Shown: piece after piece, positions 33,436 to 41,979 of the stretch
Layout of the letters: every line of letters starts with the position of its first letter
How positions within the stretch are numbered: the stretch's first letter is position 1
Origin: Agrobacterium pusense
Lineage (GTDB): Bacteria; Pseudomonadota; Alphaproteobacteria; Rhizobiales; Rhizobiaceae
DNA: 64,000 nt
Reading direction: 5' to 3'
Assembly (NCBI RefSeq): GCF_900102105.1
Contig: NZ_FNBB01000002.1
Location: forward strand, 62,001 to 126,000
Notes under the pieces: generated by a model
Told to the model about the DNA's origin: nothing
What the model saw: the letters and a program-made list of their open reading frames with translations, nothing else
Database searches by the model: none
Position numbers and translations under genes: made by a program

Positions 33436-34076
33436 AGAAGACGGAAGATATTATCGAGCGACTGGCAGCAGATCTCAGGCCCGTTCCGGCTTTTGCGCTC
33501 GAGCGTCGGCTGGCCTTTGCAGCCCTGCCGGCGCTTGGCGTTTCACTTCTGCTGATGTTCATCATTTTGGGACCGCGCGGCGATATGCGGGATGCGGTGA
33601 GCGAGCCAGCTTTCTGGGTGAAGTCTTTCTACAATGCCCTGCTGGCGATGGTCGCTTTTTTCGCGGTCAGGCGTCTTGCCCGGCCGGAGGGAGAAAGAAG
33701 CTGCCTGTTTGTCGGGATCGCGGTGATCGTTTCGGCAATGGCGGTGATGGCCTTCGTGCAGCTGGGATTTGCCCTGCCTGAAGCCTACCGCAGGCTCATC
33801 CTGGGTTCTTCAGCTCTGCATTGCCCGCTCTTGATCGTCGCCTTTTCTGTTCCGGTGTTTTTTGCGAATTTTGCCGCTCTCAAACGATCTGCTCCTGCCG
33901 ATCCCGCCCTGGCAGGTTTTGCTGCGGGACTTGCGGCCGGAGCGGCCGGAGCCTGGGTCTATTCCTGGTTCTGCAGCGAAAACGGCCTGGCCTTCGTGCT
34001 GATCTGGTATTCGCTGGGTATTCTCCTCACCGGTCTGATCGGGGCCTTCGCCGGTTCACGTCTTCTCCGCTGGTGA
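33432..34076 (+). CDS. nrsF: NrsF (DUF1109) anti-sigma factor
   Basis: A 214-residue integral membrane protein of the NrsF/DUF1109 family, an anti-sigma factor that holds its ECF sigma at the inner membrane. Six hydrophobic helices are visible (about 32-48, 63-82, 92-113, 130-150, 158-180 and 187-210), with a short cytoplasmic N-terminal part. Cys131 (ALHCPLL) and Cys181 (WFCSEN) sit at the same residue numbers as the two metal-sensing cysteines I recall for Caulobacter NrsF, and a third Cys91 is extra. The ATG overlaps the sigF stop, so equal amounts of both are made. Confidence 0.9.
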   Translation: MKKTEDIIERLAADLRPVPAFALERRLAFAALPALGVSLLLMFIILGPRGDMRDAVSEPAFWVKSFYNALLAMVAFFAVRRLARPEGERSCLFVGIAVIVSAMAVMAFVQLGFALPEAYRRLILGSSALHCPLLIVAFSVPVFFANFAALKRSAPADPALAGFAAGLAAGAAGAWVYSWFCSENGLAFVLIWYSLGILLTGLIGAFAGSRLLRW

Positions 34077-34155
34077 AGGCAGGTTTCCTGTTGTGTCGTG
34101 TCCGCTCATGCCGGCGCTGTGGGCTGTCAGGGGCCGGCACTATCCTTATCGTGTG

Positions 34156-35238
34156 TTACTGACCGAGGTTTGCCGGCACTGCGAAGGCTGCAAACTGGGT
34201 GAACTGCTTGCCCGGGTTGAAATTATCGTCCGAGGCGATGAAAAAGAGCTGTTTGCCATCCACGACCGGTCCAAAAGCAAGGCTTTCGATATTGTCTATG
34301 TCGAGGCCGAAGTCGCCTTCCCTGATTTCGAACCATGCCGATTTGGAAACGGCGGCCACGGATGCCGGATCGATCCTGTCCTTGCCGAGAATATTCTCGG
34401 CGCGGGAGAGGTCGACGACGAAGAAGCGGATATGGTTGCCGACCCCGGAGGCGAAATTGCGCTCGACGGCGACGAGGCGGCCGCCCGGCAGGGCCGCAAG
34501 AGCGGAGAGGCCATTGTCATTGTATTTCGGCTCGGCGGCTGTCGGTGTGTTGGAGATCGCCTCCGTCACATAGATATGTTCAGCGACCGGCTTCAGGGTC
34601 GCGGTATCGATGACGAGAATACGGGCCGGGCTGCCCGCCTGCGGCGTCGCCTTCGGACCATCCTGAGTGAGCGCATTTTCGGTAGCGGCGATAAGTCTGC
34701 CAGGTGTCAACGTCAGGCCTTCGAAGCCAAGATTGTTTTGCACGCCCCTGGTCTTCGCGTCATCGATGAGATAGGCGTCGGGCAGCGCCAGCCGTTTGAC
34801 ATCGCTTCCATCGAGGTTTGACACATAAATCGCCGGCTGGTTTTTCAGGTCGCGTTCCGAAGACCAATAGAGCTTGCCGCCCTTGCGGTCGAGTGTGATG
34901 CCTTCCGCGTCGATGCCTTTGGGAGCGAAGGCCGCGCCGGTCTCATCCTTCAATTCATGCATGGCGGCGATATTGAGGGTGGCGACGCCTTCCGACACCG
35001 CCAGTTCCAGCTCGTAATAACGGGCCGGGCCCTTTTCCACGCGGTCGTCGGAAATTGCGAGATAACGCCCGGTTTCGCTGTCGAAAGCGAGATCGGAGAT
35101 CCCGCCGAAGGTGACGCCATCGATGGCGAGGCCGGAGGGAACGACGATCTGGCCCAGAAAGGCCGGCTGCGGCAGGGTCTGGGCAGCCGCCGGAAGGGCT
35201 GCAAAACCCAGGGCTGCAGTGGTGACGATACGAAACAT
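34156..35238 (-). CDS. Phytase-like esterase domain protein, secreted
   Basis: A 360-residue exported protein of the phytase-like (esterase-like activity) family, a beta-propeller type. The signal peptide covers 1-19 (ending PAAAQ). Motifs typical of the family are SDLAFDSETGRYLAISDDR, GIDAEGITLDRKGGKLYWSSER, NLGFEGLTLTPG and DNIESLAFGPVVDGKQLFFIASDDNFNPGKQFTQFAAF. A phosphomonoesterase or diesterase role in the periplasm is plausible but unproven. It is monocistronic, and its 3' end converges on the nrsF gene. Confidence 0.87.
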   Translation of the reverse strand: MFRIVTTAALGFAALPAAAQTLPQPAFLGQIVVPSGLAIDGVTFGGISDLAFDSETGRYLAISDDRVEKGPARYYELELAVSEGVATLNIAAMHELKDETGAAFAPKGIDAEGITLDRKGGKLYWSSERDLKNQPAIYVSNLDGSDVKRLALPDAYLIDDAKTRGVQNNLGFEGLTLTPGRLIAATENALTQDGPKATPQAGSPARILVIDTATLKPVAEHIYVTEAISNTPTAAEPKYNDNGLSALAALPGGRLVAVERNFASGVGNHIRFFVVDLSRAENILGKDRIDPASVAAVSKSAWFEIREGDFGLDIDNIESLAFGPVVDGKQLFFIASDDNFNPGKQFTQFAAFAVPANLGQ

Positions 35239-35512
35239 GAAGCTCCCTCCTGTGGCGGATGATCCGTTGCGATGCAGGGAGGATTAGCGTGCTGCCGCTA
35301 AACTTTGATGACGTTTTCCATGCCGGCGTACCCGAAGTCCGGCGGTTCATCTTGCCAAGCCCCGTCTTTTTTGATCCTGAATATAGCCATGCTTCATCCA
35401 GAGCGTGCTGCTATCTTCAGATTCGCGCTTCACGCTTCAAATTTGTTCGTGTCCGTCGCCAGTGCAGATCGCTGCGGTTTCTTGCGACGGGCAGCAGGCC
35501 GCAGAGTGCTTC

Positions 35513-36691
35513 ATGCTGAGAGATTTTTCCGTCCAGAGCCTGTTCATGGGCTGCCTCACCGCCTTTGTCGGTTTCGCCAGTTCCTTTGCCGTCGTGCTGC
35601 AGGGCCTCAAAGCCGTGGGCGCGACCGATTTCGAGGCCGCGTCGGGACTGATGGCACTTTCGGTGGCGATGGGGCTTTGCGCCATCGTTCTTTCCGTCGC
35701 CACCCGGCTGCCGGTCAGCATTGCATGGTCGACGCCGGGCGCCGCACTTCTGGCCACGACGGGCGTGATCGAGGGCGGTTTTCCTGCGGCTGTCGGCGGC
35801 TTCATTGTCTGCGCCGTCCTGATCATCGTTGCCGGCCTGTTCAAGCCGCTCGGTCGGGCGGTTGCCTCCATTCCGGCGCCACTCGCCAATGCCATGCTGT
35901 CGGGTGTCATCATCGGCTTGTGTTTCGCCCCGATCAAGGCGATCGGCTTCAACCCGGCGCTTGGCCTGCCGATCATTCTGGCGTGGATTGTCGTGGGGGC
36001 TTTCAGGCGGCTGTTTGCAGTACCTGCGGCCCTTGCCGCCTTCGTGCTGGTGATGATTTTCGGCGTCGATATTCCGGCGGGTGCGCTCGATAGCGTCGCG
36101 CAATCGCTGACGCCGCCGATGGAATGGGTAACACCCGTCTTCAGCCTGCATGCCGTCGTCTCCATCGCGCTGCCGCTCTTCATTGTCACCATGGCCTCGC
36201 AGAATATTCCCGGCATTGCGGTGCTGAAGGTCAATCACTACGATCCGCAGCCCGGCCCGCTTTTCGCCGCGACCGGCTTCTTCTCGCTGCTTTCCGCGCC
36301 CTTTGGCGGCCATGCGGTCAATCTTGCGGCAATAACGGCGGCGATGTGCGCGGGCGAGGATGCCCATCCTGATCCAAAGCGGCGCTATTGGGCGGCGATC
36401 ATCGGCGGTGTCGGCTATATTATTTTCGGTCTGCTAGCCGGCGTGGTCACGGCCTTCGTAGCGCTTGCGCCGCCCATCCTCATTCAGGCGGTGGCGGGGC
36501 TGGCGCTGGTCGGCGCCTTTTCCGGCTCCGCGGTCGCCGCGTTCAAGGACCCCGAAACCCGCGAGGCTGCGGCCATCACTTTCCTCATCACGGCCTCCGG
36601 CCTCTCCTTCGGCGGCGTTTCCGGTGCTTTCTGGGGCTTGATCGGCGGCGGGTTGATGATGGCGTTGCAACGGTTGGTAAGGCGTGGTTAG
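35513..36691 (+). CDS. BenE-family benzoate/proton symporter
   Basis: A 392-residue inner-membrane protein of the BenE family with about 12 hydrophobic helices. The ATG 35513 starts MLRDFSVQSLFMGCLTAFVGFASSFAVV, like relatives. The upstream in-frame ATG at 35405 would add a Cys-rich, unconserved 36 residues. Conserved blocks include STPGAALLATTG and SAPFGGHAVNLAAITAAMC. No benzoate degradation genes are adjacent, so the transported substrate may be another aromatic acid or purine-like compound. The gene has no strong ribosome-binding site. Confidence 0.87.
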   Translation: MLRDFSVQSLFMGCLTAFVGFASSFAVVLQGLKAVGATDFEAASGLMALSVAMGLCAIVLSVATRLPVSIAWSTPGAALLATTGVIEGGFPAAVGGFIVCAVLIIVAGLFKPLGRAVASIPAPLANAMLSGVIIGLCFAPIKAIGFNPALGLPIILAWIVVGAFRRLFAVPAALAAFVLVMIFGVDIPAGALDSVAQSLTPPMEWVTPVFSLHAVVSIALPLFIVTMASQNIPGIAVLKVNHYDPQPGPLFAATGFFSLLSAPFGGHAVNLAAITAAMCAGEDAHPDPKRRYWAAIIGGVGYIIFGLLAGVVTAFVALAPPILIQAVAGLALVGAFSGSAVAAFKDPETREAAAITFLITASGLSFGGVSGAFWGLIGGGLMMALQRLVRRG

Positions 36692-36727
36692 ATAGTGGAA
36701 ATGGTATAGTTTTTATATTATATTCTC

Positions 36728-37018
36728 ATGGAATTCGAATTTGATCCGGCCAAGAGCGCTGGCAATAAAGACAAGCACGGGATTGATTTTGTCGATGCTC
36801 AGGCGTTGTGGCACGACAAATTCGGTTTGACCGTTACCGCGCTGGGCGTCGGTGAAGAGCGGTTTGCGCTCATCGCTCTTCTCGGCGGCAAATTATGGCT
36901 CGCAGTGCATACGCCGCGGGATGGGCGTATTCGAATCATTTCCGTTCGGCGCGCCCGTGAATTAGAGAGGCATCATTATGAAGACAATAAGCGCAGAAGA
37001 ATTCGACAGAATGGCTGA
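36728..37018 (+). CDS. brnT: BrnT-family toxin (RNase)
   Basis: A 96-residue BrnT-type toxin, a ribonuclease of RelE-like fold that arrests translation. The start MEFEFDPAKSAGNKDKHGIDFVDA and the end RIRIISVRRARELERHHY match the family motifs. It overlaps the antitoxin gene by 41 bases, the usual toxin-first brnTA order. The AT-rich region just upstream (TATAGTTTTTATATTATATTC) probably holds the promoter and the operator for autorepression. Confidence 0.92.
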   Translation: MEFEFDPAKSAGNKDKHGIDFVDAQALWHDKFGLTVTALGVGEERFALIALLGGKLWLAVHTPRDGRIRIISVRRARELERHHYEDNKRRRIRQNG

Positions 37019-37220
37019 TGATGGCGAGGACATCGGTGAGTATCTCGACTGGACAACGGCGCGGCATCTGAATATCGAGCCCAAACGTGTCAACATCGAT
37101 TTTCCGACGTGGGTCGTCAACGACCTGGACAATGAGGCTCGGAGACTTGGGGTGACCCGGCAGTCGCTTGTCAAATTGTGGATCGCGGAAAGGCTTGAGA
37201 TCGGCCGACACGCAAAATAG
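36978..37220 (+). CDS. brnA: BrnA-family antitoxin
   Basis: An 80-residue CopG/BrnA antitoxin. The N-terminal half binds the toxin, and the C-terminal part has the ribbon-helix-helix form RVNIDFPTWVVNDLDNEARRLGVTRQSLVKLWIAERL. It both neutralises BrnT and represses the operon. It is translated from an ATG within the brnT 3' end. The pair is intact, so a functional toxin-antitoxin module is expected on this chromosome. Confidence 0.92.
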   Translation: MKTISAEEFDRMADDGEDIGEYLDWTTARHLNIEPKRVNIDFPTWVVNDLDNEARRLGVTRQSLVKLWIAERLEIGRHAK

Positions 37221-37277
37221 GCCTGCACCGCACAAGATCACTTGTCAGACCGCCAGCCGCTGTTTATACACATCGCC

Positions 37278-37397
37278 ATGAGTAACAGCATCGCAACCAT
37301 TTCCGGCATGAGCGCGCAGATTTCTGCGAAGGCCTCGTCGTGCGGTGCACTCTCGCTTCTTAGCCTCGACCTTACACGCGGTTGCCGGGTCCAGTGA
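37278..37397 (+). CDS. leuA leader peptide (candidate)
   Basis: A 39-codon frame, beginning MSNSIATISG and ending LSLLSLDLTRGCRVQ. Its C-terminal part holds six leucine codons within nine positions (CTC-TCG-CTT-CTT-AGC-CTC-GAC-CTT). It is followed by a long stem, GAGGAGCG with CGCTCCTC (37396-37440), and then by a second hairpin before the leuA ribosome-binding site. This layout fits ribosome-mediated attenuation of leuA by leucine supply, which is known in rhizobia. No clear U-run terminator follows the first stem, so the mechanism may be at the RBS instead. Confidence 0.72.
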   Translation: MSNSIATISGMSAQISAKASSCGALSLLSLDLTRGCRVQ

Positions 37398-37530
37398 GGA
37401 GCGCCCGGCGGCCGAAAGCCCGCTGGTGCAAACGCTCCTCATCTCGAAATCTCATTTATACTGGATTTAGGCCCTCAAGGGCCGCGCATCCGCCGATGGC
37501 TTGAATAAGCCCGCGGATGGCGCAAGGAGG
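37396..37530 (+). promoter_or_regulatory. leuA leader hairpins and RBS region
   Basis: The first stem (37396-37403 with 37433-37440) contains an inner CCGGCGG/CCGCTGG helix. The second structure pairs GCGCATCCGC (37484-37493) with GCGGATGGCGC (37513-37523) around a GGCTT/AAGCC inner stem. It ends directly before AAGGAGG (37524-37530), the leuA ribosome-binding site. Confidence 0.65.
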
Positions 37531-37537
37531 AAGCGAC

Positions 37538-39247
37538 ATGGACGCCAAGACCACCACTGTTTCCAAGGGCATGACCGACGCGAGCGTGAAGTATCGCCCT
37601 TATCCCACGATCAACATCCCCGACCGCACCTGGCCTTCCAACACGATCACCAAGGCGCCGATCTGGTGTTCGGTGGACCTGCGCGACGGTAATCAGTCGC
37701 TGGTCAACCCAATGGGTCACGACCGCAAGGCCCGCATGTTCAAGCTGCTGCTCGAAATGGGTTTCAAGGAAATCGAGATCGGTTTCCCTTCCGCGTCGCA
37801 GACGGATTTCGATTTCGCCCGCTGGTGCGTGGAAGAGGGCAATGTGCCCGATGACGTCTCGTTGCAGGTTTTGGTGCAATGCCGCCCGGAACTGATCACC
37901 CGCACCTTCGAAGCGCTGGAAGGCGCCAACAAGCCGATCATCCATTTCTACAATTCGACATCGGAACTGCAGCGCCGCGTGGTGTTCGGCAAGGATGTGC
38001 ACGGTATCAAGCAGATCGCGGTCGATGCGGCCAAGATGATCACCGACATGGCGGCCAAGGCCGGCGGCGGTTACCGTTTCGAATATTCGCCTGAGAGCTT
38101 TACCGGAACCGAGCTGGAAGTGGCGCTGGAAATCTGCAACGCCGTGGTCGAGGTTGTGAAGCCGACGGCCGACAACAAGCTGATCCTCAACCTGCCATCG
38201 ACGGTGGAAATGGCGACGCCGAACATCTATGCCGACCAGATCGAATGGATGTGCCGCAATATCGACAACCGCGAAAACGTCATCATCTCGCTTCACCCGC
38301 ACAATGACCGCGGCACGGGCATTGCGGCGACCGAGTTGGGCCTGATGGCGGGTGCGGACCGCGTTGAAGGCACCCTGTTCGGCAATGGTGAGCGCACCGG
38401 CAATGTCGATGTCGTGACGCTGGCGCTGAACATGTATACGCAGGGTGTGGACCCTGAGCTGGACTGCCGCGATATCGAGCGCATCAAGGCGGTCTATGAA
38501 TATTCCAACGAGATGACGATCCCCGAGCGCCACCCTTACGTGGGCGAACTGGTCTACACGGCGTTTTCCGGCTCGCATCAGGACGCCATCAACAAGGGCA
38601 TGAAGGCGATCAAGGTCGCCAATCATCCCGTCTGGGAAGTGCCCTATCTGCCGATCGATCCAAAGGATGTGGGACGCTCCTACGAGGCGATCATCCGCAT
38701 CAACTCGCAATCCGGCAAGGGTGGCATCGCCTATATCCTCCAGCAGGATTACGGCATCAACCTGCCGCGCAATTTGCAGGTGGAGTTCCGCGAGGATATC
38801 CAGCGCATCACCGATGAAGAGGGTGTCGAGCTGCCGGCCAAGCGCATCTATGAGCGCTTTATCGAGCGCTACGTGACGCAGCCGAATGCGCGCCTCAAAT
38901 TCGTCGATCACCACACCTATCCGGCCGGCGATTTCAAGGGCGTGCGCATCGTTGCCGCGGAGATCACCGACAATGGTGAGGTGAAGCGCATTGAAGGCAA
39001 GGGGACCGGTCCGATCGACGGGTTCATCAATGCGCTGTCGGTTTATCTCGGCATTGATCTCTCGGTGAACGATTATTCCGAGCACTCGCTGCAGCACGGC
39101 TCGAATGCCTCGGCCATCGCTTATGTCGAGATGGAACATCCGGGCGGCAAGCTGTTCGGAGCAGGGGTGAATACGAATATCGTGGCGGCTTCGCTGGAAG
39201 CGATCGTTTCTGCGGCCAACCGAGTGCTGGAAGAGCGTGTGAAGTAA
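37538..39247 (+). CDS. leuA: 2-isopropylmalate synthase
   Basis: LeuA condenses acetyl-CoA with 2-oxoisovalerate, the first committed step of leucine biosynthesis. The 569-residue length and beginning (YPTINIPDRTWPSNTITKAPIWCSVDLRDGNQSL) identify the LeuA2/fungal-type enzyme. The TIM barrel (about 40-330) has the metal motif HPHNDRGTGIAATELGLMAGADRVEGTLFGNGERTGN. The C-terminal LeuA dimer/allosteric domain (about 430-569) binds leucine for feedback inhibition. The ATG 37538, seven bases after AAGGAGG, is preferred over one at 37517, which lies in the leader hairpin. A leader peptide controls it. Confidence 0.95.
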   Translation: MDAKTTTVSKGMTDASVKYRPYPTINIPDRTWPSNTITKAPIWCSVDLRDGNQSLVNPMGHDRKARMFKLLLEMGFKEIEIGFPSASQTDFDFARWCVEEGNVPDDVSLQVLVQCRPELITRTFEALEGANKPIIHFYNSTSELQRRVVFGKDVHGIKQIAVDAAKMITDMAAKAGGGYRFEYSPESFTGTELEVALEICNAVVEVVKPTADNKLILNLPSTVEMATPNIYADQIEWMCRNIDNRENVIISLHPHNDRGTGIAATELGLMAGADRVEGTLFGNGERTGNVDVVTLALNMYTQGVDPELDCRDIERIKAVYEYSNEMTIPERHPYVGELVYTAFSGSHQDAINKGMKAIKVANHPVWEVPYLPIDPKDVGRSYEAIIRINSQSGKGGIAYILQQDYGINLPRNLQVEFREDIQRITDEEGVELPAKRIYERFIERYVTQPNARLKFVDHHTYPAGDFKGVRIVAAEITDNGEVKRIEGKGTGPIDGFINALSVYLGIDLSVNDYSEHSLQHGSNASAIAYVEMEHPGGKLFGAGVNTNIVAASLEAIVSAANRVLEERVK

Positions 39248-39274
39248 GGCTTGCACTGAGGGTGGGGCAAAGCA

Positions 39275-39427
39275 CCCCCCTCTGCCCTGCCGGGCATCTC
39301 CCCCTCAAGGGGGGAGATCAGCAGGAAGCACTAACATAGCCTCGTTTGCCAAGGTCGAGATGACCGAAAGATCGCCACGAGTCGATCTCCCCCCTTGAGG
39401 GGGAGATGTCCGGCAGGACAGAGGGGG
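39275..39427. repeat. Large inverted-repeat element between leuA and metallophosphoesterase
   Basis: Two 44-45-bp arms, cccccctctgccctgccggg onward (39275 onwards) and its near-perfect reverse complement ending at 39427, differ at about four positions and flank a 60-base centre. Each arm carries a shorter CCCCCTCAAGGGGG palindrome. It is a different family from the ones at 1591 and 42886. Confidence 0.85.
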
Positions 39428-39448
39428 GTAAGCTGCACGCGCTAAGGT

Positions 39449-40414
39449 TTACTCCTCCGGGCTCTGCTCCGCAGGCCGCGAGAACCCCAGCGGCCGGCCG
39501 TTTTCATAAAATACCCTGATATCCTCAAGCGCGACACCCGTTGCCGTCTCATTGAGGCTGTGCCGCTCGCAGGTCACGTTCCAGGTGCCGGGACCACCGG
39601 AGATGTTGAAGAGATTATAGGCCGCGCGCGGTTTTTCTCCACCGGGCCCCTGGCTGGCAGAGGCGATGCCGACCACGGGAATGTGGTCTTCACCATGGTG
39701 CGTGTTCAGCCAATAGACTGTGTTCAAATGTGTATGGCCATGCAGCACGAGCTCCGCACCGCCGACGCCAAGCGCCGCGGCGAAACGGCGTATGCCGATC
39801 ATGCGCTTGTGCGTTGGAGCGGCGCCACGGATCGGCGGGTGATGGATCATCACGACGCGGAACAGCCCCTGTTCCCCGGCTTTTTTCAACAGTTCCGCCG
39901 TGGCGCGCGCCTGCCGGTTGCCGAAATAGCCGGTGGCCGAGAAAGGTGGCGTCGCAATCGATGTGGAGCAGCCGATCAGCGCGATGGGGCCGCGCACGCG
40001 CATATAGGGGAATATCTTGCGGTCGTCGTCCCACTCGGCAGGGTCGCCATCGCCACGAACATAGGGGTACCAGGCCTGCATGGCCTTGTCATGCGCGCCG
40101 GACACATAGGCGTCGTGATTGCCGGGAACGACGGAGGTCTTTTCGGGGTCACCCACCTCTTCCAGCCAGTCGGCGGCGGCGCGAATTTCAATGCCGGTCG
40201 CAAGATTGACGAGATCGCCGGTGATAGCCAGATGATCCGGTGATTTTGTCTCCAGATCGTCCAGCAGCTTTTCCAGCGTATCGGTGAAGAGATGCTTGCG
40301 GCGGTTGCGATGCCAGTTGACGAAACCGGTGATACGCTTGGATGCAAGTTCGCGAAAAGTGAGTTTTGGAAGTGGCCCCAAATGGACGTCTGAAATATGC
40401 GCAAGTTTGAACAT
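39449..40414 (-). CDS. Calcineurin-like metallophosphoesterase
   Basis: A 321-residue soluble metallophosphoesterase. The metal-binding motifs are in order: ISDVHLG (residues 7-13), GDLVN (about 66-70), GNHDAYVSG (about 97-105), MIHHPP (about 189-194) and LHGHTH (about 226-231). The substrate is unknown; relatives act on cyclic nucleotides or UDP-diacylglucosamine-like lipids. It is divergent from the Nudix gene with only 65 bp between the starts, so the two promoters are intermingled. Confidence 0.9.
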   Translation of the reverse strand: MFKLAHISDVHLGPLPKLTFRELASKRITGFVNWHRNRRKHLFTDTLEKLLDDLETKSPDHLAITGDLVNLATGIEIRAAADWLEEVGDPEKTSVVPGNHDAYVSGAHDKAMQAWYPYVRGDGDPAEWDDDRKIFPYMRVRGPIALIGCSTSIATPPFSATGYFGNRQARATAELLKKAGEQGLFRVVMIHHPPIRGAAPTHKRMIGIRRFAAALGVGGAELVLHGHTHLNTVYWLNTHHGEDHIPVVGIASASQGPGGEKPRAAYNLFNISGGPGTWNVTCERHSLNETATGVALEDIRVFYENGRPLGFSRPAEQSPEE

Positions 40415-40479
40415 GGCGGCAGAGATAACCTATGATATGCCGCACGTCCAACAAAAGCCGGCAGGCGGGGAGAAACAGG

Positions 40480-40971
40480 GTGAATGACGAGACAACCGGG
40501 CGGCAGGCCCGTCCGTTCCATATGCGCGTCTTCATTCGTTTGCTGCATTTCGTTTTTCTGTTCACGCGCGGCGCAACTCTTGGCGTGCGTGCCGCCTGCT
40601 ATGATGGAACCGGCAGGATTTTCCTCGTCCGCCACACCTATCTGCCGGGCTGGTATCTGCCGGGTGGAGGGGTGGAGCGGGGTGAAACCCTGCTCGCGGC
40701 GCTTCACAAGGAAATTCGGGAGGAAGGCAATCTCGAAGCCACGTCAAAGCCTGAGCTTTTCCATGTTTATCTCAATCTGGAAGGCAGCAATCGCGACCAT
40801 GTCGCGCTTTATCGGCTTGAGGTTACCCAGACCAAGCCGAAAAAGCCGGATCATGAAATTGCCGAAAGCGGCTTTTTCGATCTTTCAAATCTGCCCGAAG
40901 GAGTGACAGCCGCAACCCGCCGCCGCCTTGCAGAACTTGCCGGCGAGGCGGCGCTCGCCGATCACTGGTAG
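40480..40971 (+). CDS. Nudix hydrolase
   Basis: A 163-residue Nudix enzyme that hydrolyses a nucleoside diphosphate linked to another moiety. The Nudix box is GGGVERGETLLAALHKEIREEGNL (about 62-85). It keeps the Glu cluster REEG but has Lys-Glu where the consensus has Arg-Glu, a conservative change. A hydrophobic stretch near residues 18-30 (VFIRLLHFVFLF) may anchor it to the membrane. The start is GTG 40480, reached by a GGGGAG site. Upstream frames are open but unconserved. The substrate cannot be predicted. Confidence 0.86.
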   Translation: MNDETTGRQARPFHMRVFIRLLHFVFLFTRGATLGVRAACYDGTGRIFLVRHTYLPGWYLPGGGVERGETLLAALHKEIREEGNLEATSKPELFHVYLNLEGSNRDHVALYRLEVTQTKPKKPDHEIAESGFFDLSNLPEGVTAATRRRLAELAGEAALADHW

Positions 40972-40986
40972 CAGTGTCCACCCTCG

Positions 40987-41979
40987 TCAGGAAAGCGAGT
41001 CGCGGCCATGGGCCTTTGTCAGGTCCAGCTCGGGGCCGATGGGCACGATGCCTGTCGGGTTGATGGTGCGGTGGCTGCGGTAATAATGTTCCTTGATATG
41101 GCGCATATCGACCGTGTCAGGCACGCCCGGCGTCTGGTAAAGATCGCGCAGGTAACCCGTGAGGTGCGGATAGTCGTGGATGCGGCGGATATTGCACTTG
41201 AAATGGCCGACATAGACGGGGTCGAACCGAACCAGCGTGGTGAACAGGCGCCAGTCCGCTTCCGTCTGCTCCGAACCGAACAGGAAACGGCGGTGCTTCA
41301 GCCGGTCTTCCAGCATGTCCAGCGTTTCGAAGACCTTGACCGCATTCTGCTGATAGGCATCCTGCGTTGTGGCAAAGCCAGCCTTGTAGACGCCGTTATT
41401 GACGGTGTCGTAAATCACGTCGTTCAACGCGTCTATTTCGGCGCGGAACGTCTCGGGATAATAATCGGTCTGCGAGCCGGTGAGGCCGTTGAAGGCGGAG
41501 TTGAACATGCGGATGATTTCCGCCGATTCGTTGGAAACGATGGTGCCGCGCTTCTTGTCCCAGAGCACCGGCACGGTCACGCGGCCGGAATATTTGGGAT
41601 CTGCTTTGGTGTAGACCTGCCAGAGCGCGGATGAACCGAAGAGGTGATCCTCGGTCGCACCTGGCGTCCGCTCACCTTCAGGCTTAAATTCCCAGCCGTT
41701 TTCCAGCATCAAAGGGTCGACAACCGAGACCGAAACAAGCTCTTCCAACTTTTTCAGCTTGCGAAAAATCAGGGTTCGGTGCGCCCAGGGGCAGGCGAAG
41801 GAGACATAGAGGTGGTAACGGTCCTTCTCCGCTGCGAAGCCGCCTTCTCCTGAAGGGCCGGGTGCGCCATCCGCCGTTATCCAGTTGCGAAATTGCGAGG
41901 CGCTGCGCTTGAAATGCCCCTTGGTTTCCTTGGTGTCGTACCAGACGTCTTTCCATACGCCTTCCACCAGCATGCCCAT
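40987..41979 (-). CDS. Glutathionyl-hydroquinone reductase (Xi-class GST)
   Basis: A 330-residue Xi-class glutathione transferase (YqjG/ECM4/PcpF type), which reduces glutathionyl-hydroquinones back to free hydroquinones. The catalytic Cys is in YVSFACPWAHRTLIF (about 66-80) and SNESAEIIRMFNSAF gives the thioredoxin-fold glutathione site. The C-terminal helical domain ends PIGPELDLTKAHGRD. The ATG 41979, with AAGGAG in front, matches the MGMLVEGVWKDVWYDTK start of relatives. It would help in handling quinones from lignin or xenobiotics. Confidence 0.92.
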   Translation of the reverse strand: MGMLVEGVWKDVWYDTKETKGHFKRSASQFRNWITADGAPGPSGEGGFAAEKDRYHLYVSFACPWAHRTLIFRKLKKLEELVSVSVVDPLMLENGWEFKPEGERTPGATEDHLFGSSALWQVYTKADPKYSGRVTVPVLWDKKRGTIVSNESAEIIRMFNSAFNGLTGSQTDYYPETFRAEIDALNDVIYDTVNNGVYKAGFATTQDAYQQNAVKVFETLDMLEDRLKHRRFLFGSEQTEADWRLFTTLVRFDPVYVGHFKCNIRRIHDYPHLTGYLRDLYQTPGVPDTVDMRHIKEHYYRSHRTINPTGIVPIGPELDLTKAHGRDSLS

